Source of the DNA: Microcoleus sp. FACHB-61
Lineage (GTDB): Bacteria; Cyanobacteriota; Cyanobacteriia; Cyanobacteriales; Microcoleaceae
Assembly: GCA_014695295.1 (NCBI GenBank)
Contig: JACJNY010000063.1
Location: 186,001-250,000 of the forward strand
Reading direction: 5' to 3'
DNA: 64,000 nt
In this document: piece by piece, positions 37,801 through 46,801 of the stretch
Numbering within the stretch: the stretch's first letter is position 1
Layout of the letters: each line of letters opens with the position of its first letter
Program-made: the position numbers and the translations under genes
Notes under the pieces: generated by a model
What the model was told of the DNA's origin: nothing
Seen by the model: only the letters and a program-made list of their open reading frames with translations
Database searches by the model: none

Positions 37801-38223
37801 TATACAGGCAAAGACTTCGTAATTATTGATTTCGGAGGAGAACGCGATCGACCCTTAAGCGAGCGGCGGATGAAGAGGTCGCCCCTGCGAGATGTTGCGG
37901 GAATGCTGCAATCTTTGAGTTACGCTGTTACTTTGGCACTCCGCAATGAAGTAGAAAGCGGCATGATTCGCCCTGAAAATCTCCCGGAGATGCAGCAGTG
38001 GGCCAACGTTTGGCACCGCTGGGTCAGCCTCACTTTTGTTAAGAGCTATTTGGCAACAGCAGCCGATGCAAGCTTCTTGCCCAAATCTATACCGGAACTA
38101 CAAGTTTTGCTGGATGCTTACATTTTGGAAAAAGCGGTTGGCGAGCTAGCCTACGAACTTAATTACCGCTTGGATTGGGCGCACATTCCGCTGAAGCGGA
38201 TTGTAGAATTGCTGAATTTATAA
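34840..38223 (+). CDS. treS: Trehalose synthase-maltokinase fusion (TreS-Mak)
   Basis: Bifunctional enzyme of 1127 residues. The N-terminal GH13 domain (about 10-545) isomerises maltose and trehalose: nucleophile Asp208 in DGLRMDAVPYLYE, acid/base Glu250 in LLAEANQW and Asp316 in LRNHDELT. The C-terminal half (about 570-1125) is a maltokinase with an aminoglycoside-phosphotransferase-like fold: CHGDFHFGQVL and VIIDFGGERDRPLSERR are its catalytic and metal motifs. Together they convert trehalose to maltose 1-phosphate, the donor used by GlgE for alpha-glucan synthesis. No glgE, glgB or treY/treZ lies nearby, so the rest of the pathway must be elsewhere. Transcription probably starts within the repeat-rich gap upstream. 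Confidence 0.95.
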   Translation: MPNSMLNNDPLWFKDAIIYEVPVRAFADSNADGIGDFRGLTEKLDYLQNLGVTAIWVLPFFPSPLRDDGYDTSHYTTVNPIYGTLEDFKDLLEAAHQRGIRVIIELIVNHTSDQHAWFQRSRRAPKGSNERDFYVWSDTPEKYQEARIIFQDFETSNWAWDSVAKAYYWHRFYSHQPDLNYDNPAVRQAILDVVDFWLALGVDGLRMDAVPYLYEREGTNCENLPETHVFLKQLRQHVDEKFPNRMLLAEANQWPEDAVEYYAAGDECHMNFHFPLMPRLFMALHMEDSFPISDILQQTPHIPNNCQWALFLRNHDELTLEMVSDEDRDYMYRVYAQDTQARINLGIRRRLAPLMGNNRRRIELMNALLLSLPGTPVLYYGDEIGMGDNIYLGDRNGVRTPMQWSGDRNAGFSRANPQRLYAPPIVDPEYHYESINVDAQRANPSSLWWWMKRLIAIRQRFQAFGRGTCEFLYPENRKVLAFVRTYQDEHILVVANLSRFVQTAELDLSPFKGAVPEEIFGRTEFPAVGESPYFLSLSPHTFYWFTLRAKHEDFSRNGFHTELPSLAVIGTWKTAFATSQLSDMLLNLLPEYLRRNRWYSGTDRTIQSLEISEVVPVDCKDSAGEESKVYILFLQLNYTEGMPETYVLPLGWEEMKGDVDERAIARLHFPETNSEVGVLFDAAGEKGFLSALLGAIGSSRTYRGVAGQLVGMADSAFSSEQDLSHLDPHLFKKEQSNTSAGYGDRFVLKILRKVEEGINPELEIGRFLTERNSIQHYAPIAGALEYHTPGKQVVTVGILQNLIPDSVDAWSYTLDTLRDYFEQVMTVEAKHSGENLSTSPENYLPNALTGQTQRQQNSLVADLSLEIPPLARELIGSYLASAELLGKRTAELHLALASDIENPAFAPESFTSFYQRSIYQYMRNVAGRTLLELKKRLSKLPPEIQKSAQKLLNREDLLMERFKSILNLRITADRIRCHGDFHFGQVLYTGKDFVIIDFGGERDRPLSERRMKRSPLRDVAGMLQSLSYAVTLALRNEVESGMIRPENLPEMQQWANVWHRWVSLTFVKSYLATAADASFLPKSIPELQVLLDAYILEKAVGELAYELNYRLDWAHIPLKRIVELLNL

Positions 38224-38248
38224 GGGCGGGTTTATCTATACTCATTAG

Positions 38249-38304
38249 GGTGCGTGACTTTTTAGTTACTCAATTAACAGCGAGATGCTGGAGAGTCACG
38301 CACC
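38249..38304. repeat. Long-loop inverted repeat GGTGCGTGACT
   Basis: Perfect 11-bp arms (38249-38259 and 38294-38304) with a 34-nt loop, 25 bp after treS. It could end treS transcription but has no T-run directly after the stem; it resembles the dispersed GGTGCG families seen elsewhere in the window. Confidence 0.5.
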
Positions 38305-38424
38305 TTACATGACACCAAATCTGCTTTGATAAACAATTTATCTGGGAGCAGAATTTGCTTTTATACAAACTTCCGTCCCTCTCTAAGAGACTAGAAAAAA
38401 AGATAGTTGAAAACCGATTTGGTA

Positions 38425-38745
38425 TTACTTAAAATAAAGAGCAGCTTGATACAAAACTTGTTCTTGATGGGTTAACAAAGTGCAGTCCGAAAGCGGGTAA
38501 GCTACACAAGTAACAGCGTAGCCAGCTTGCAATTCTGACGGCTTCAAAAACTTTTGTTCGCTTTGGTCGATTTCACCGCTCAGCAGTTTGACAACGCAAG
38601 CAGAACACTCTCCTTGCTTGCATCCATTCGGCAAGCGGATGCCGGCATCTTCTGCCATATCTAAGATATACTGGTCGTCTGGTACTGCGATCGTGCGATC
38701 GAGCGCGAGAGCCTCATTCACCAACCGAACTTGATAAATTGCCAT
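38425..38745 (-). CDS. [2Fe-2S] plant-type ferredoxin
   Basis: Cytosolic electron carrier of 106 residues. The cluster ligands are in CKQGECSAC (three Cys) and a later Cys in YAVTCVAYPLSDC, the CX4CX2C...C arrangement of plant-type ferredoxins (a further Cys follows). ATG at 38745 has GAGGTGG just upstream and is preferred over a GTG two codons earlier. It differs from photosynthetic PetF (which has CRAGACSTC and a shorter tail), so it is likely a low-abundance specialised ferredoxin. It shares no operon with its neighbours. Confidence 0.88.
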   Translation of the reverse strand: MAIYQVRLVNEALALDRTIAVPDDQYILDMAEDAGIRLPNGCKQGECSACVVKLLSGEIDQSEQKFLKPSELQAGYAVTCVAYPLSDCTLLTHQEQVLYQAALYFK

Positions 38746-38858
38746 TTCCACCTCTTATATTTGGATTGCTTGTATTCAACTAAAATAGATGATTACAACT
38801 TACACAAAACATCGAAATCTAGGCTACGCAGGGAACACTTTCCCTATAGATAATAGCT

Positions 38859-38893
38859 AAAAAAACCCGATATTTTCAAACTACCGGGTTTTT
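38859..38893 (-). terminator. Rho-independent terminator of the sigma-like gene
   Basis: AAAAACCCG (38861-38869) and CGGGTTTTT (38885-38893) form a stem with a 15-nt loop. Read on the minus strand it ends in a T-run, 37 bp beyond the stop of the sigma-like gene. The same CCGGGTTTTT motif recurs in several dispersed hairpins here. Confidence 0.6.
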
Positions 38894-38929
38894 GAGAAGC
38901 CACAAACTCGGCGCGATTGTATGGGATCT

Positions 38930-39577
38930 CTAGGCAAGTTCTTCTTGATAATCGAGATTCTCATCGAGATAAATAGCCCGAATATCCTCCGGCAAACTTG
39001 ATTCTAAAGTTTGATATCCTTTTTGCAGCAAAGCCTTTACCTGAGCGGGCGAAATAGCTTCGCCTTCAGCTTGCAAATAAGCTGCTATTCGAGTTTCGCT
39101 CCAGCGGAAAGTCTGAGCCATCAACACGACTAAACGCGGCAGCGGCGCTAACAATTCTAAGGCTTGTTTGACGTAACACCAGAGGGGAGGCGAAGCCGAT
39201 TGCAAAGAGTAGTGAATCGACTCAACAGGGGGCAATTCGGCTTGATTGATGCAGATAGCCGTGACATTAATCAGCCAGTTTTGGAGACTGAGATTTTCGC
39301 CATCAGACTCTTGGATTTCGCGGCGCAAATCGAGGCCTCGGAGTTCGTGATAGATGTGCAGCCAAGTGTGGGCAAACAGGTAATCGCCTTGTACGGGCGA
39401 TCGCACGGAATGGCGAATCAGGGAGTGGACAATTTGAGCGTAGCGGCAAAAAATCGCCGTGAAGAACCTACCTTGATCGGGATGGTTTTGAAACAGAGTC
39501 AATAATTCCTGATCGCTGTGGTGAAACAGGGATTTGACCACAGGATGGTTGAATTCGGAAAAATTAGGTGTTTGCAC
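38930..39577 (-). CDS. Sigma-70-like (ECF-type) regulatory protein
   Basis: A 215-residue protein that looks like a divergent ECF sigma factor. The N-terminal half resembles region 2 (FFTAIFCRYAQIVHSLIRHSV, AHTWLHIYHELRGLDL); the C-terminal part resembles region 4 (LPRLVVLMAQTFRWSETRIAAYLQAEG...SPAQVKALLQKGYQTLESSLP), with a helix-turn-helix. The DNA-contact residues are not canonical and the segment between is short. It may bind RNA polymerase core as a minor sigma factor; function as an anti-sigma or regulator cannot be excluded. No anti-sigma gene lies beside it. Confidence 0.65.
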   Translation of the reverse strand: MQTPNFSEFNHPVVKSLFHHSDQELLTLFQNHPDQGRFFTAIFCRYAQIVHSLIRHSVRSPVQGDYLFAHTWLHIYHELRGLDLRREIQESDGENLSLQNWLINVTAICINQAELPPVESIHYSLQSASPPLWCYVKQALELLAPLPRLVVLMAQTFRWSETRIAAYLQAEGEAISPAQVKALLQKGYQTLESSLPEDIRAIYLDENLDYQEELA

Positions 39578-39794
39578 AATTGTTCTGTAACGGTTTTGGT
39601 AATAAATGCTGGTGCAGCCCGATTCTACAACACGATATACATTTGATGCAAGTGCTTAAAAAATATGTTGATAATAAAGTCAAAGTTATTATATAATTAA
39701 GTTGTAGATGACGGTGAATAAACCTCAATTAGTAGAGTGAATCTTATTGGTTCAGTGTCACCTACAAATGTTATTTAAATGGTAATTTTTTTGT

Positions 39795-40523
39795 ATGTCT
39801 AGCATTAATACTGGTATCGAATGGACCGACAGAACATGGAATCCAACGACTGGCTGCGATAAAGTCAGTCCAGGTTGTACGCATTGTTATGCTGAAGCAT
39901 TAACAAAACGGTTTCATACTAATTTTCCTAACGGTTTTGATTTAACGGAATACCCAAAACGTTTGAATGAGCCTAAAAGGTGGCGAAAGCCGAGTCGCAT
40001 TTTTGTTAACTCAATGAGTGATTTGTTCCATGAAGATGTTTCTCTGGAATTTCTGAAACAAGTTTTTGATGTAATGCGTGAAACTCCTCACCACATTTAT
40101 CAAATTCTTACGAAGCGACATCAGCGTTTAGCAGACTTAGCCCCTCAACTTGATTGGTCTGATAATATTTGGATGGGGGTGTCAGTTGAAAATCAAAACT
40201 ATGTTCATCGTGTGGATCATTTGCGACAAGTCAATGCAAAGATACGCTTTTTATCCTGCGAACCACTTTTAGGGCCTTTGCAACTTGATCTAAGAGATAT
40301 TCACTGGGTAATAGTTGGGGGAGAATCTGGACAAAAACACCGTCCGATGCGGGAAGAATGGGCACAAAGTATTCGGGATCAGTGTCAGGATGCTGAAGTC
40401 GCGTTTTTCTTCAAGCAATGGGGAGGTAGAACACCTAAAGCTGCTGGGAGACGGTTGGATGGGAAAATCTGGGATGAAATGCCTGAAACGTGGAAGAAAC
40501 ATCAAAAAAGATGGCTAAAATAA
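39795..40523 (+). CDS. DUF5131 (phage Gp37/Gp68-like) three-Cys protein
   Basis: A 242-residue protein of the DUF5131/Gp37-Gp68 family. The diagnostic three-Cys motif is CDKVSPGCTHCYAE (Cys21, Cys28, Cys31; CX6CX2C), preceded by IEWTDRTWNPTTG. Other family blocks: RIFVNSMSDLFHED, QILTKRHQRL, NIWMGVSVENQNYV, RFLSCEPLLGPL, WVIVGGESG and FFKQWGG. The fold resembles a radical-SAM-like barrel with an altered Cys pattern, by general resemblance only. It converges with TcmP, 65 bp away. The two families are known to co-occur, which gave TcmP its name. Activity unknown. Confidence 0.88.
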   Translation: MSSINTGIEWTDRTWNPTTGCDKVSPGCTHCYAEALTKRFHTNFPNGFDLTEYPKRLNEPKRWRKPSRIFVNSMSDLFHEDVSLEFLKQVFDVMRETPHHIYQILTKRHQRLADLAPQLDWSDNIWMGVSVENQNYVHRVDHLRQVNAKIRFLSCEPLLGPLQLDLRDIHWVIVGGESGQKHRPMREEWAQSIRDQCQDAEVAFFFKQWGGRTPKAAGRRLDGKIWDEMPETWKKHQKRWLK

Positions 40524-40588
40524 CTACCCTTAATTCCTGTTGAGTAAAAAACTCTAAATTTTCTTACATATACGGTTTGATATTCGTA

Positions 40589-41878
40589 TCATTTTTTAAG
40601 CCTAAAGTGGCTTTTTAATGTGTAAGGCTTTTTCTGTTTAGAAGGATGTTTGATTTCTATCAATTGTTCTGTGTACAGCCAATCTAAAACATCATTATTG
40701 TAATGAGTTCGCTTTAAACGTCCTATGTCATTCATTTCTAATATTAAATGAGTAATTGCATCCTCAAAAGATATCCAATCATTAAGCTTACCAAAAGTTT
40801 GGATAGCCTGAGTTTTTATTTCAGCTAATCTTTTCTGCTGCTCTGAATTCCATTCTTTTTCTAAAAATTTTTTAATTCCTGTGTGGCTGTCCTTAAAAAA
40901 TAACAATCTTTCCTCCTCCCAAACGAAATCGTTCAAGAAACTTCCAAAAGCTTTTTTGGGGTGATTGCTACCTACTACAATACTATATTTGGGTCTGGGA
41001 TCGCTGTAGCTTTCTTTAATTTCAAAACTGGTTGCTCCTCTAAACCCTGCTTCTATTTTCATTCTTTTCTTAAAATATTCAAGGGCCCATTTTTCAAATT
41101 GTTGAGGTTGATCTTTAAGTTCTAGCCACTTTGGTTTCCAATCTTGGTCTGAATTGATACCTAGGAGTTTAGTCAAGTTCTCTATATAAGTTTCAGCAGT
41201 CTTTTGCTCTTTTATACTATCATATACGGTTTTATAATGCCCCGCATGGCGAGCTACTGCACTGTTGTGAAATAGTATAAATAGCTCTCCTTTGTTCTGA
41301 CGGACATAATTTCCTATTTCACAGATATGCTCAAAAGTAACTCCTTTGACCGCAAAAGTGTCAAGAAAAAATAACGTAGGATAGCGATTCAAGTCCTTCA
41401 TTACACCTGGAAAAGCGGACTCAAATTTTTGACTTTCATAAACTTTGTAAAACAAATCTTTACCCAGAAAGCGACAGTTTTCCTTAAGCTGTTGATTAGA
41501 CTCCGCTTCAGCCTCTACAAAAAAACATCTTAAGTTGACTCGTCTTTCTTGATTAAAGAGGTTAGCACATTTTAGAGCTATTAAGGGTGAGCCATCGGTA
41601 TTTTCAAAATTATGTTGATACTTGGCCCAAAAATTAGAATTGTTTACAAAATCTTCAATTCCAATTCCTTCTTTATATTTCCCAGTACCGGCAAAACCAT
41701 CAACATAGTTGATATGATCGGATTGATAGTTTCCATCACCTCCAAGATTATAGCAAAATGCTTGTAGGTATTTAAGCAGTATCCTATGTTTAGATGCTGA
41801 CCAGTCTCGTTTGCGTTCAAAAAAGTTTTCGGAATTTTCTGGTTCTTCTGAAAATAGAGATAATTGCTTGCCTTCCAT
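40589..41878 (-). CDS. tcmP: Three-Cys-motif partner protein TcmP
   Basis: A 429-residue protein recognised as TcmP from its N-terminal blocks (KHRILLKYLQAF, YVDGFAGTGKYKEG, SPLIALKCA) and its place beside a DUF5131 gene. GFAGTGKY with the downstream acidic FFVEAEAE and FLDTFAVKGV suggests a methyltransferase-like Rossmann core (inference from pattern). The C-terminal 130 residues form a winged-helix-like region (IGRLKRTHYNNDVLDWLYTEQLIEIKHP). Convergent with its partner, so the two must be expressed from separate promoters. Possibly a defence or RNA/DNA-modification module; unproven. Confidence 0.85.
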   Translation of the reverse strand: MEGKQLSLFSEEPENSENFFERKRDWSASKHRILLKYLQAFCYNLGGDGNYQSDHINYVDGFAGTGKYKEGIGIEDFVNNSNFWAKYQHNFENTDGSPLIALKCANLFNQERRVNLRCFFVEAEAESNQQLKENCRFLGKDLFYKVYESQKFESAFPGVMKDLNRYPTLFFLDTFAVKGVTFEHICEIGNYVRQNKGELFILFHNSAVARHAGHYKTVYDSIKEQKTAETYIENLTKLLGINSDQDWKPKWLELKDQPQQFEKWALEYFKKRMKIEAGFRGATSFEIKESYSDPRPKYSIVVGSNHPKKAFGSFLNDFVWEEERLLFFKDSHTGIKKFLEKEWNSEQQKRLAEIKTQAIQTFGKLNDWISFEDAITHLILEMNDIGRLKRTHYNNDVLDWLYTEQLIEIKHPSKQKKPYTLKSHFRLKK

Positions 41879-41971
41879 TTTTTATATCCCTAGGTAAAAT
41901 GCTATATTGAGCATTAATGTAACATAAAAGTTACGACATGAAAATAGTTAGAGCAAAGTTATGTTTTACTC

Positions 41972-44900
41972 TTACACTCCAAACCCCCCACCTCCGGGGG
42001 TTTCAATCACAAAAACATCACCGCCATCCATATCCACAACCGCCGTACTTCCCAAAGCTTCCACAGTTCCATTTTCCCGCACAACATAATTTTTACCAAG
42101 AGAACCGGCCCCCGCACCATTCAAACCGCAAGGAGAAATCACCCGCCGCCCCGATAAAATTCCCGCCGTCATCGCCTCCCGAAAGCGCACTCGCCGCACG
42201 ACTCCATTACCGCCGCGATGAGATCCATTCCCCCCACTATTAGCCAGAATTTCAAAATTTTCTAACAACACCGGGAACCGCCATTCTAATACTTCAGGAT
42301 CGGTTAAACGCGAATTAGTCATGTGAGTTTGAACCGCATCAGTACCGTCAAAATCTGCACCAGCACCCGAACCGCCGCAAATAGTTTCATAATATTGATA
42401 GCGCTGATTTCCAAAGGTAAAATTATTCATAGTTCCCTGAGAAGCCGCCATCACTCCCAACGCACAATACAAAGCATCGGTAATATTCTGCGATGTTTCC
42501 ACATTTCCGGCCACTACCGCCGCTGGATAGCGAGGATTCAGCATACAGCCTTCGGGATTGATGATTTCCAGAGGTTTCAAACAGCCCGCATTTAGAGGAA
42601 TATCGTCATCTACCAAGGTGCGGAAAACATACAAAACAGCGGCTTTGCACACGGCTGCGGGAGCATTAAAATTGTTGGATTGTTGAGCAGAAGTGCCAGT
42701 AAAATCTATTTTTGCACTGCGCGCAGATTTGTCAATTGTAATCGCTACTTTAATTTGTCCGCCACTATCCATCGAATAAGTAAATTCCCCATCACTCAAA
42801 ACCTCAATTACCCGCCGTACCGACTCTTCCGCATTGTCTTGTACGAACCCCATATAAGCTTGCACAGTCTCTAATCCATAATGTTCTACCATCTTGATCA
42901 GCTCTTCTGCGCCTCGCTTGTTAGCAGCAATTTGTGCTTGCAAATCGGCTATATTTTGAGCAGAATTGCGAACAGGAAAACTCCCCGCTGTCAGAAGTTC
43001 TAGTAATTGTTCTTGTCTAAAATTGCCCTCGCTTACTAACAGGAAGTTGTCGAGCAATACACCTTCTTCAGTTACTGTTGTACTGTTAGGAGGCATGGAA
43101 CCGGGAGTGATGCCGCCGATGTCGGCGTGGTGTCCCCGCGAGGCAACATAAAACAAAGGAAGGGAGGAATCATAATTAAATACTGGAGTAATAACGGTGA
43201 TATCTGGCAAGTGTGTGCCGCCGTTGTAGGGATTGTTAGAAACATAAACATCGCCCGGTTGAATCGCATTGCCTTGTGCTAAAATTAAAGCTTCAACGCT
43301 TTCGCTCATAGAACCTAAATGTACAGGAATGTGGGGCGCGTTGGCAACTAATTGCCCGTTTTTGTCGAAAATTGCACAGGAAAAGTCGAGGCGTTCTTTG
43401 ATGTTGACTGAGGAACTTGTGTTTTGCAATGTGACGCCCATTTGTTCCGCGATCGCCCGAAACAAATTATTAAAAATTTCCAGCAAAACCGGATCTGATT
43501 TAGCCGCAGATAAACGCGAATGAACGCCGATATTATCTGCGTCCATCTGCGTGCATCTGCGGTTCAAAATTAGATCGTTATTTTCGGTGATTTCCGCTTC
43601 CCAGCCCGGTTCTATGATATTAGTTCCCGTAGCTTCAACAATCATAGCAGGGCCTTCTATGCAGTCGCCCGATCGCAAATCGTCTCTCTGATAAACAGGC
43701 GTTTCCCGCCACCCGCCAGCAACATAGGTTTGCACCGTTGAAATTGGTGGCACGGGCATCTTGCCCGTGCCACCAGAGGGGGAAATTGTGGATGCTTCCG
43801 GCACATCCATTCTTTCTACAACTTCCACCGAAACCGCTTCCACAATCAGCGGTTTTTCTGGCATAATAAAACTGTAACGCTGTCGGTGGGCTGCTTCAAA
43901 TTCAGCCTGCATCGCCTCAATATTGTCAGCAAAATTTACCGCCAAAACCGAGTCACTTCCCTGATATTTTAAGCGCAACTTGCTAACAACTAAAACCTCG
44001 GACTCCTTCTCTGTGTTCTCTGCGCCTCTGCGGTTCAATTCCCTCTTTCCATCTACCTCCAATTCGGTTAAAATATGATGCAAATTAGCTAATAATTCTG
44101 CATTTAATTGTTGCTCGATCGCCCTTTCGCGAATAGCCCGCACATCAGCCAAACCCATACCGTAAGCGGACAACACACCCGCATAAGGGTGAATAAATAC
44201 CCGTTTCATCCCCAAAGCATCGGCGATCGCACAAGCGTGTTGGCCGCCCGCACCGCCGAAACAGCACAATGTATACTCCGAAACATCGTAACCGCGCTGA
44301 AGCGAGATTTTTTTGACAGCATTTGCCATCTTTTCCACCGCGATCGCCAAAAAACCCTCCGCCACCTCTTCGGCCGTCCTCTCGCCCCCAATTTCCCCCG
44401 CTAATTGCCCAAATTTTTGCTTTACTACGTCAGGGGCGATCGGCAAATCTCCATTCAATCCAAATACTTTCGGAAAAAAATCCGGTTGAATTTTCCCCAA
44501 CATTACATTGCAATCAGTCACCGTCAAGGGGCCACCTTTGCGATAGCAAGCGGGCCCAGGATTGGCCCCTGCAGACTCCGGCCCGACGCGGTAGCGAGCC
44601 CCGTCAAAAAAGACAATTGAACCGCCGCCGGCTGCTACAGTGTGAATTGCCATCACGAGCGATCGCAATCTCACCCCAGCAATTTCCGTCTCAAATTCGC
44701 GTTCGTATTCGCCGTTAAAATGGGCAACATCTGTCGAAGTTCCGCCCATATCAAAGGTAATAATTTTATCAAAACCTGCCTTTTTGCTGGTTTGAACAGC
44801 ACCGACAATTCCCCCAGCAGGGCCGGATAAAATACTGTTTTTTCCTTGGAATTGTGCGGCGTCCACTAAGCCGCCATTCGATTGCATGAACATTAATTTT

Positions 44901-45682
44901 GGTAGGCGCGAAGCGGGCGGGCACGGGGAGGGCGGAGACGGGGAGGGCGGGCACGGGGGCACCGCCCCTACAGGAGATAATTCACTGGTTACTTGTTCGA
45001 CGTATCGACGTAAAATCGGAGATAAATAAGCATCGACAACCGCAGTATCTCCCCGCGAAACCAGTTTCATCAGCGGGCTAACTTCGTGAGATACTGAAAT
45101 TTGAGTAAAGCCAATTTCTTTCGCTATTTTAGCAACTTGTTTTTCGTGTTCCGAGTAGCGGTAGCCGTGCATGAATACGATCGCACAACTGCGAATTCCC
45201 TCATCGTATGCTTGCTGCAAAGACGGGATAAACTCGGGATTGACAGCAGTTAACTCCTCACCTTGAGCGCTGTAGCGTTCTGCAACTTCAATAACTCGAT
45301 CGTACAGCATCTCCGGCAAAACAATGTGACGCGCGAAAATATTGGGGCGGTTTTGATAGCCAATTCTCAGCGCATCGCGGAAACCTTTAGTAATTAACAG
45401 AATTGTGCGATCGCCCTTTCGTTCCAGCAAAGCATTTGTCGCTACCGTCGTCCCCATTTTAATCGCTTCAATTTCGGCGGCGGGTATAGCTGCGTCGGCG
45501 GGAATTCTCAAAATATCGCGAATTCCTTGAACTGCGGCGTCGGTGTAGCGTTCTGGGTTTTCCGACAGCAGCTTGTGAATGACTAATTTACCGTCGGGGC
45601 TGTTGGCGACAATATCAGTAAAAGTGCCACCGCGATCGATCCAAAATTGCCAGCGAGTGCGATCGGAATAAGTATGATTCAT
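41972..45682 (-). CDS. 5-oxoprolinase / hydantoinase A+B fusion with four in-frame repeat insertions
   Basis: ATP-dependent enzyme of the 5-oxoprolinase type (5-oxoproline to glutamate), 1236 residues. The N-terminal HyuA part (about 1-690) has [22 protein letters not shown] and [16 protein letters not shown]; the C-terminal HyuB part (about 720-1230) has [10 protein letters not shown] and GGGGFG at the end. Four stretches are dispersed repeats translated in frame: a Pro/Ser segment (about 44905-44970), [10 protein letters not shown] (about 44005-44035), GGTGKMPVP (about 43750-43782) and [10 protein letters not shown] (about 43520-43565). Despite this the frame is open throughout, so the enzyme is probably active. 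No transporter or glutathione genes lie beside it. Confidence 0.9.
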   Translation of the reverse strand: MNHTYSDRTRWQFWIDRGGTFTDIVANSPDGKLVIHKLLSENPERYTDAAVQGIRDILRIPADAAIPAAEIEAIKMGTTVATNALLERKGDRTILLITKGFRDALRIGYQNRPNIFARHIVLPEMLYDRVIEVAERYSAQGEELTAVNPEFIPSLQQAYDEGIRSCAIVFMHGYRYSEHEKQVAKIAKEIGFTQISVSHEVSPLMKLVSRGDTAVVDAYLSPILRRYVEQVTSELSPVGAVPPCPPSPSPPSPCPPASRLPKLMFMQSNGGLVDAAQFQGKNSILSGPAGGIVGAVQTSKKAGFDKIITFDMGGTSTDVAHFNGEYEREFETEIAGVRLRSLVMAIHTVAAGGGSIVFFDGARYRVGPESAGANPGPACYRKGGPLTVTDCNVMLGKIQPDFFPKVFGLNGDLPIAPDVVKQKFGQLAGEIGGERTAEEVAEGFLAIAVEKMANAVKKISLQRGYDVSEYTLCCFGGAGGQHACAIADALGMKRVFIHPYAGVLSAYGMGLADVRAIRERAIEQQLNAELLANLHHILTELEVDGKRELNRRGAENTEKESEVLVVSKLRLKYQGSDSVLAVNFADNIEAMQAEFEAAHRQRYSFIMPEKPLIVEAVSVEVVERMDVPEASTISPSGGTGKMPVPPISTVQTYVAGGWRETPVYQRDDLRSGDCIEGPAMIVEATGTNIIEPGWEAEITENNDLILNRRCTQMDADNIGVHSRLSAAKSDPVLLEIFNNLFRAIAEQMGVTLQNTSSSVNIKERLDFSCAIFDKNGQLVANAPHIPVHLGSMSESVEALILAQGNAIQPGDVYVSNNPYNGGTHLPDITVITPVFNYDSSLPLFYVASRGHHADIGGITPGSMPPNSTTVTEEGVLLDNFLLVSEGNFRQEQLLELLTAGSFPVRNSAQNIADLQAQIAANKRGAEELIKMVEHYGLETVQAYMGFVQDNAEESVRRVIEVLSDGEFTYSMDSGGQIKVAITIDKSARSAKIDFTGTSAQQSNNFNAPAAVCKAAVLYVFRTLVDDDIPLNAGCLKPLEIINPEGCMLNPRYPAAVVAGNVETSQNITDALYCALGVMAASQGTMNNFTFGNQRYQYYETICGGSGAGADFDGTDAVQTHMTNSRLTDPEVLEWRFPVLLENFEILANSGGNGSHRGGNGVVRRVRFREAMTAGILSGRRVISPCGLNGAGAGSLGKNYVVRENGTVEALGSTAVVDMDGGDVFVIETPGGGGFGV
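43515..43567. repeat. In-frame dispersed repeat (GCAGATGCACGCAGATG family)
   Basis: On the minus strand this reads as spaced GCAGAT units, encoding [10 protein letters not shown] at the junction between the HyuA and HyuB halves. Confidence 0.6.
43748..43776. repeat. In-frame palindromic repeat
   Basis: GGTGGCACGGGCA and TGCCCGTGCCACC flank a short CTT centre: a near-perfect palindrome translated as [10 protein letters not shown] within the 5-oxoprolinase. The ATCTTGCC core is shared with the hairpins upstream of sppA. Confidence 0.65.
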
Positions 45683-45827
45683 ATCTCTTTCTTTTAAAAT
45701 TTTTGCTTGACTAATTTACAAGTATTCACTAAATTTCTGTTTGAGTCAATTCATAAAATTCATGACTTCAGCTCATAAAAGTCATAATTTCTGGTCAATC
45801 AAACTAACAGGCGCTCGATCGTGTTAA

Positions 45828-46754
45828 TTATATATATCGAATAGCCTCAACCAATCCCTGACAAACACCAGCCAGAAAATCCAAATCCAAAGTCTCAATC
45901 CTATCACTTTCTCGATGATAATGCGGATTTCGCATATTAGCAGTATCAGTCACCATGATAGCCGGATAACCATTATCCCAAAAAGGAACATGATCGCTGC
46001 GGCGAGTATCGGGGACAATTAAACCTCGATTCGGCACCGGCAGCCACTCGCAGGGCTGACCAGATTTGCGAATTTTGCCACTCAAATTAATCAAATCGGG
46101 AACCGTCCGCAAAGTGCCAATTAAAGCAATAAAATTACCACTATTTGGATAAAAATATTTCAAGCCAGCGGGATAGCTTTGAGAATTAGGATTATGGTTG
46201 CAATAACCCAACATTTCCAAAGAAATCATTAACCGGATTGACTCTTGCTGTTGCTTGTATTTAGCTGCATGATGACTGCTTCCCAAATAACCGTATTCTT
46301 CCATATCGAAGGCGACTAATTGCACTGGATATTTGAGCGGCGCAGATGCGATATCCCTTGCGAGTTCCAGCAAAACAGCAACACCAGTAGCATTATCATC
46401 GGCCCCAGGCGATCCGGGTGCAGTATCGTAATGAGCACCAATTACGATCGGCGGCAACCGCTTCTTAATCTGCTTTTCAAGACCCAGATTGTCTTGCTTC
46501 CCCCCCGAAGCAAGGGGTGATTCTTCTTGCTTCCCCCCCGAAGCAAGGGGGGGACTGAGGGGGGGTAAATCCAAAATCAAATTGTGATGAATTCGCCCGC
46601 GCACGGAAAAATCGTCAATTTCTACAGTTCCCCACTGTGCCAACTGGTCGCGGATGTATTGCTGAGCATAAAAATGCCCTTCGGATGCGAGGTATGGATT
46701 GCGATCGCGTACAATTTGAATCAGATGGCTGTGCAAGCGTTCTTTGAGATTCAT
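45828..46754 (-). CDS. M28-family zinc aminopeptidase
   Basis: Zinc peptidase of 308 residues. Metal ligands typical of M28: His and Asp in IGAHYDTAPGSPGADDNATG, Glu pair in DMEEYGYLGS, and later Asp/His in RSDHVPFWDNGYPAIMVTDTA, with RNPHYHRESDR near the end. No signal peptide is seen, so it may be cytosolic. Between the first beta strands and the metal site lies a repeat-derived insertion (about residues 65-95: SPPLASGGKQEESPLASGGK) from two copies of a C/G-run hairpin element. It is divergent from the AAA gene, 47 bp apart. Confidence 0.9.
   Translation of the reverse strand: MNLKERLHSHLIQIVRDRNPYLASEGHFYAQQYIRDQLAQWGTVEIDDFSVRGRIHHNLILDLPPLSPPLASGGKQEESPLASGGKQDNLGLEKQIKKRLPPIVIGAHYDTAPGSPGADDNATGVAVLLELARDIASAPLKYPVQLVAFDMEEYGYLGSSHHAAKYKQQQESIRLMISLEMLGYCNHNPNSQSYPAGLKYFYPNSGNFIALIGTLRTVPDLINLSGKIRKSGQPCEWLPVPNRGLIVPDTRRSDHVPFWDNGYPAIMVTDTANMRNPHYHRESDRIETLDLDFLAGVCQGLVEAIRYI
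46493..46570. repeat. In-frame double C/G-run hairpin repeat
   Basis: Two copies of CTTGCTTCCCCCCCGAAGCA-type hairpins inside the M28 peptidase gene, translated as repeated PLASGGKQ. Related to the element behind htpG (5605-5717). Confidence 0.65.
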
Positions 46755-46801
46755 GCGATCGGAGATACAATGAGTACACTAAGATTATATGGGATTGAAT
46801 T

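Noticed and set aside
46320-46520. Frame antisense to the M28 peptidase
   Set aside because: Shadow of the peptidase gene; ends in repeat sequence.
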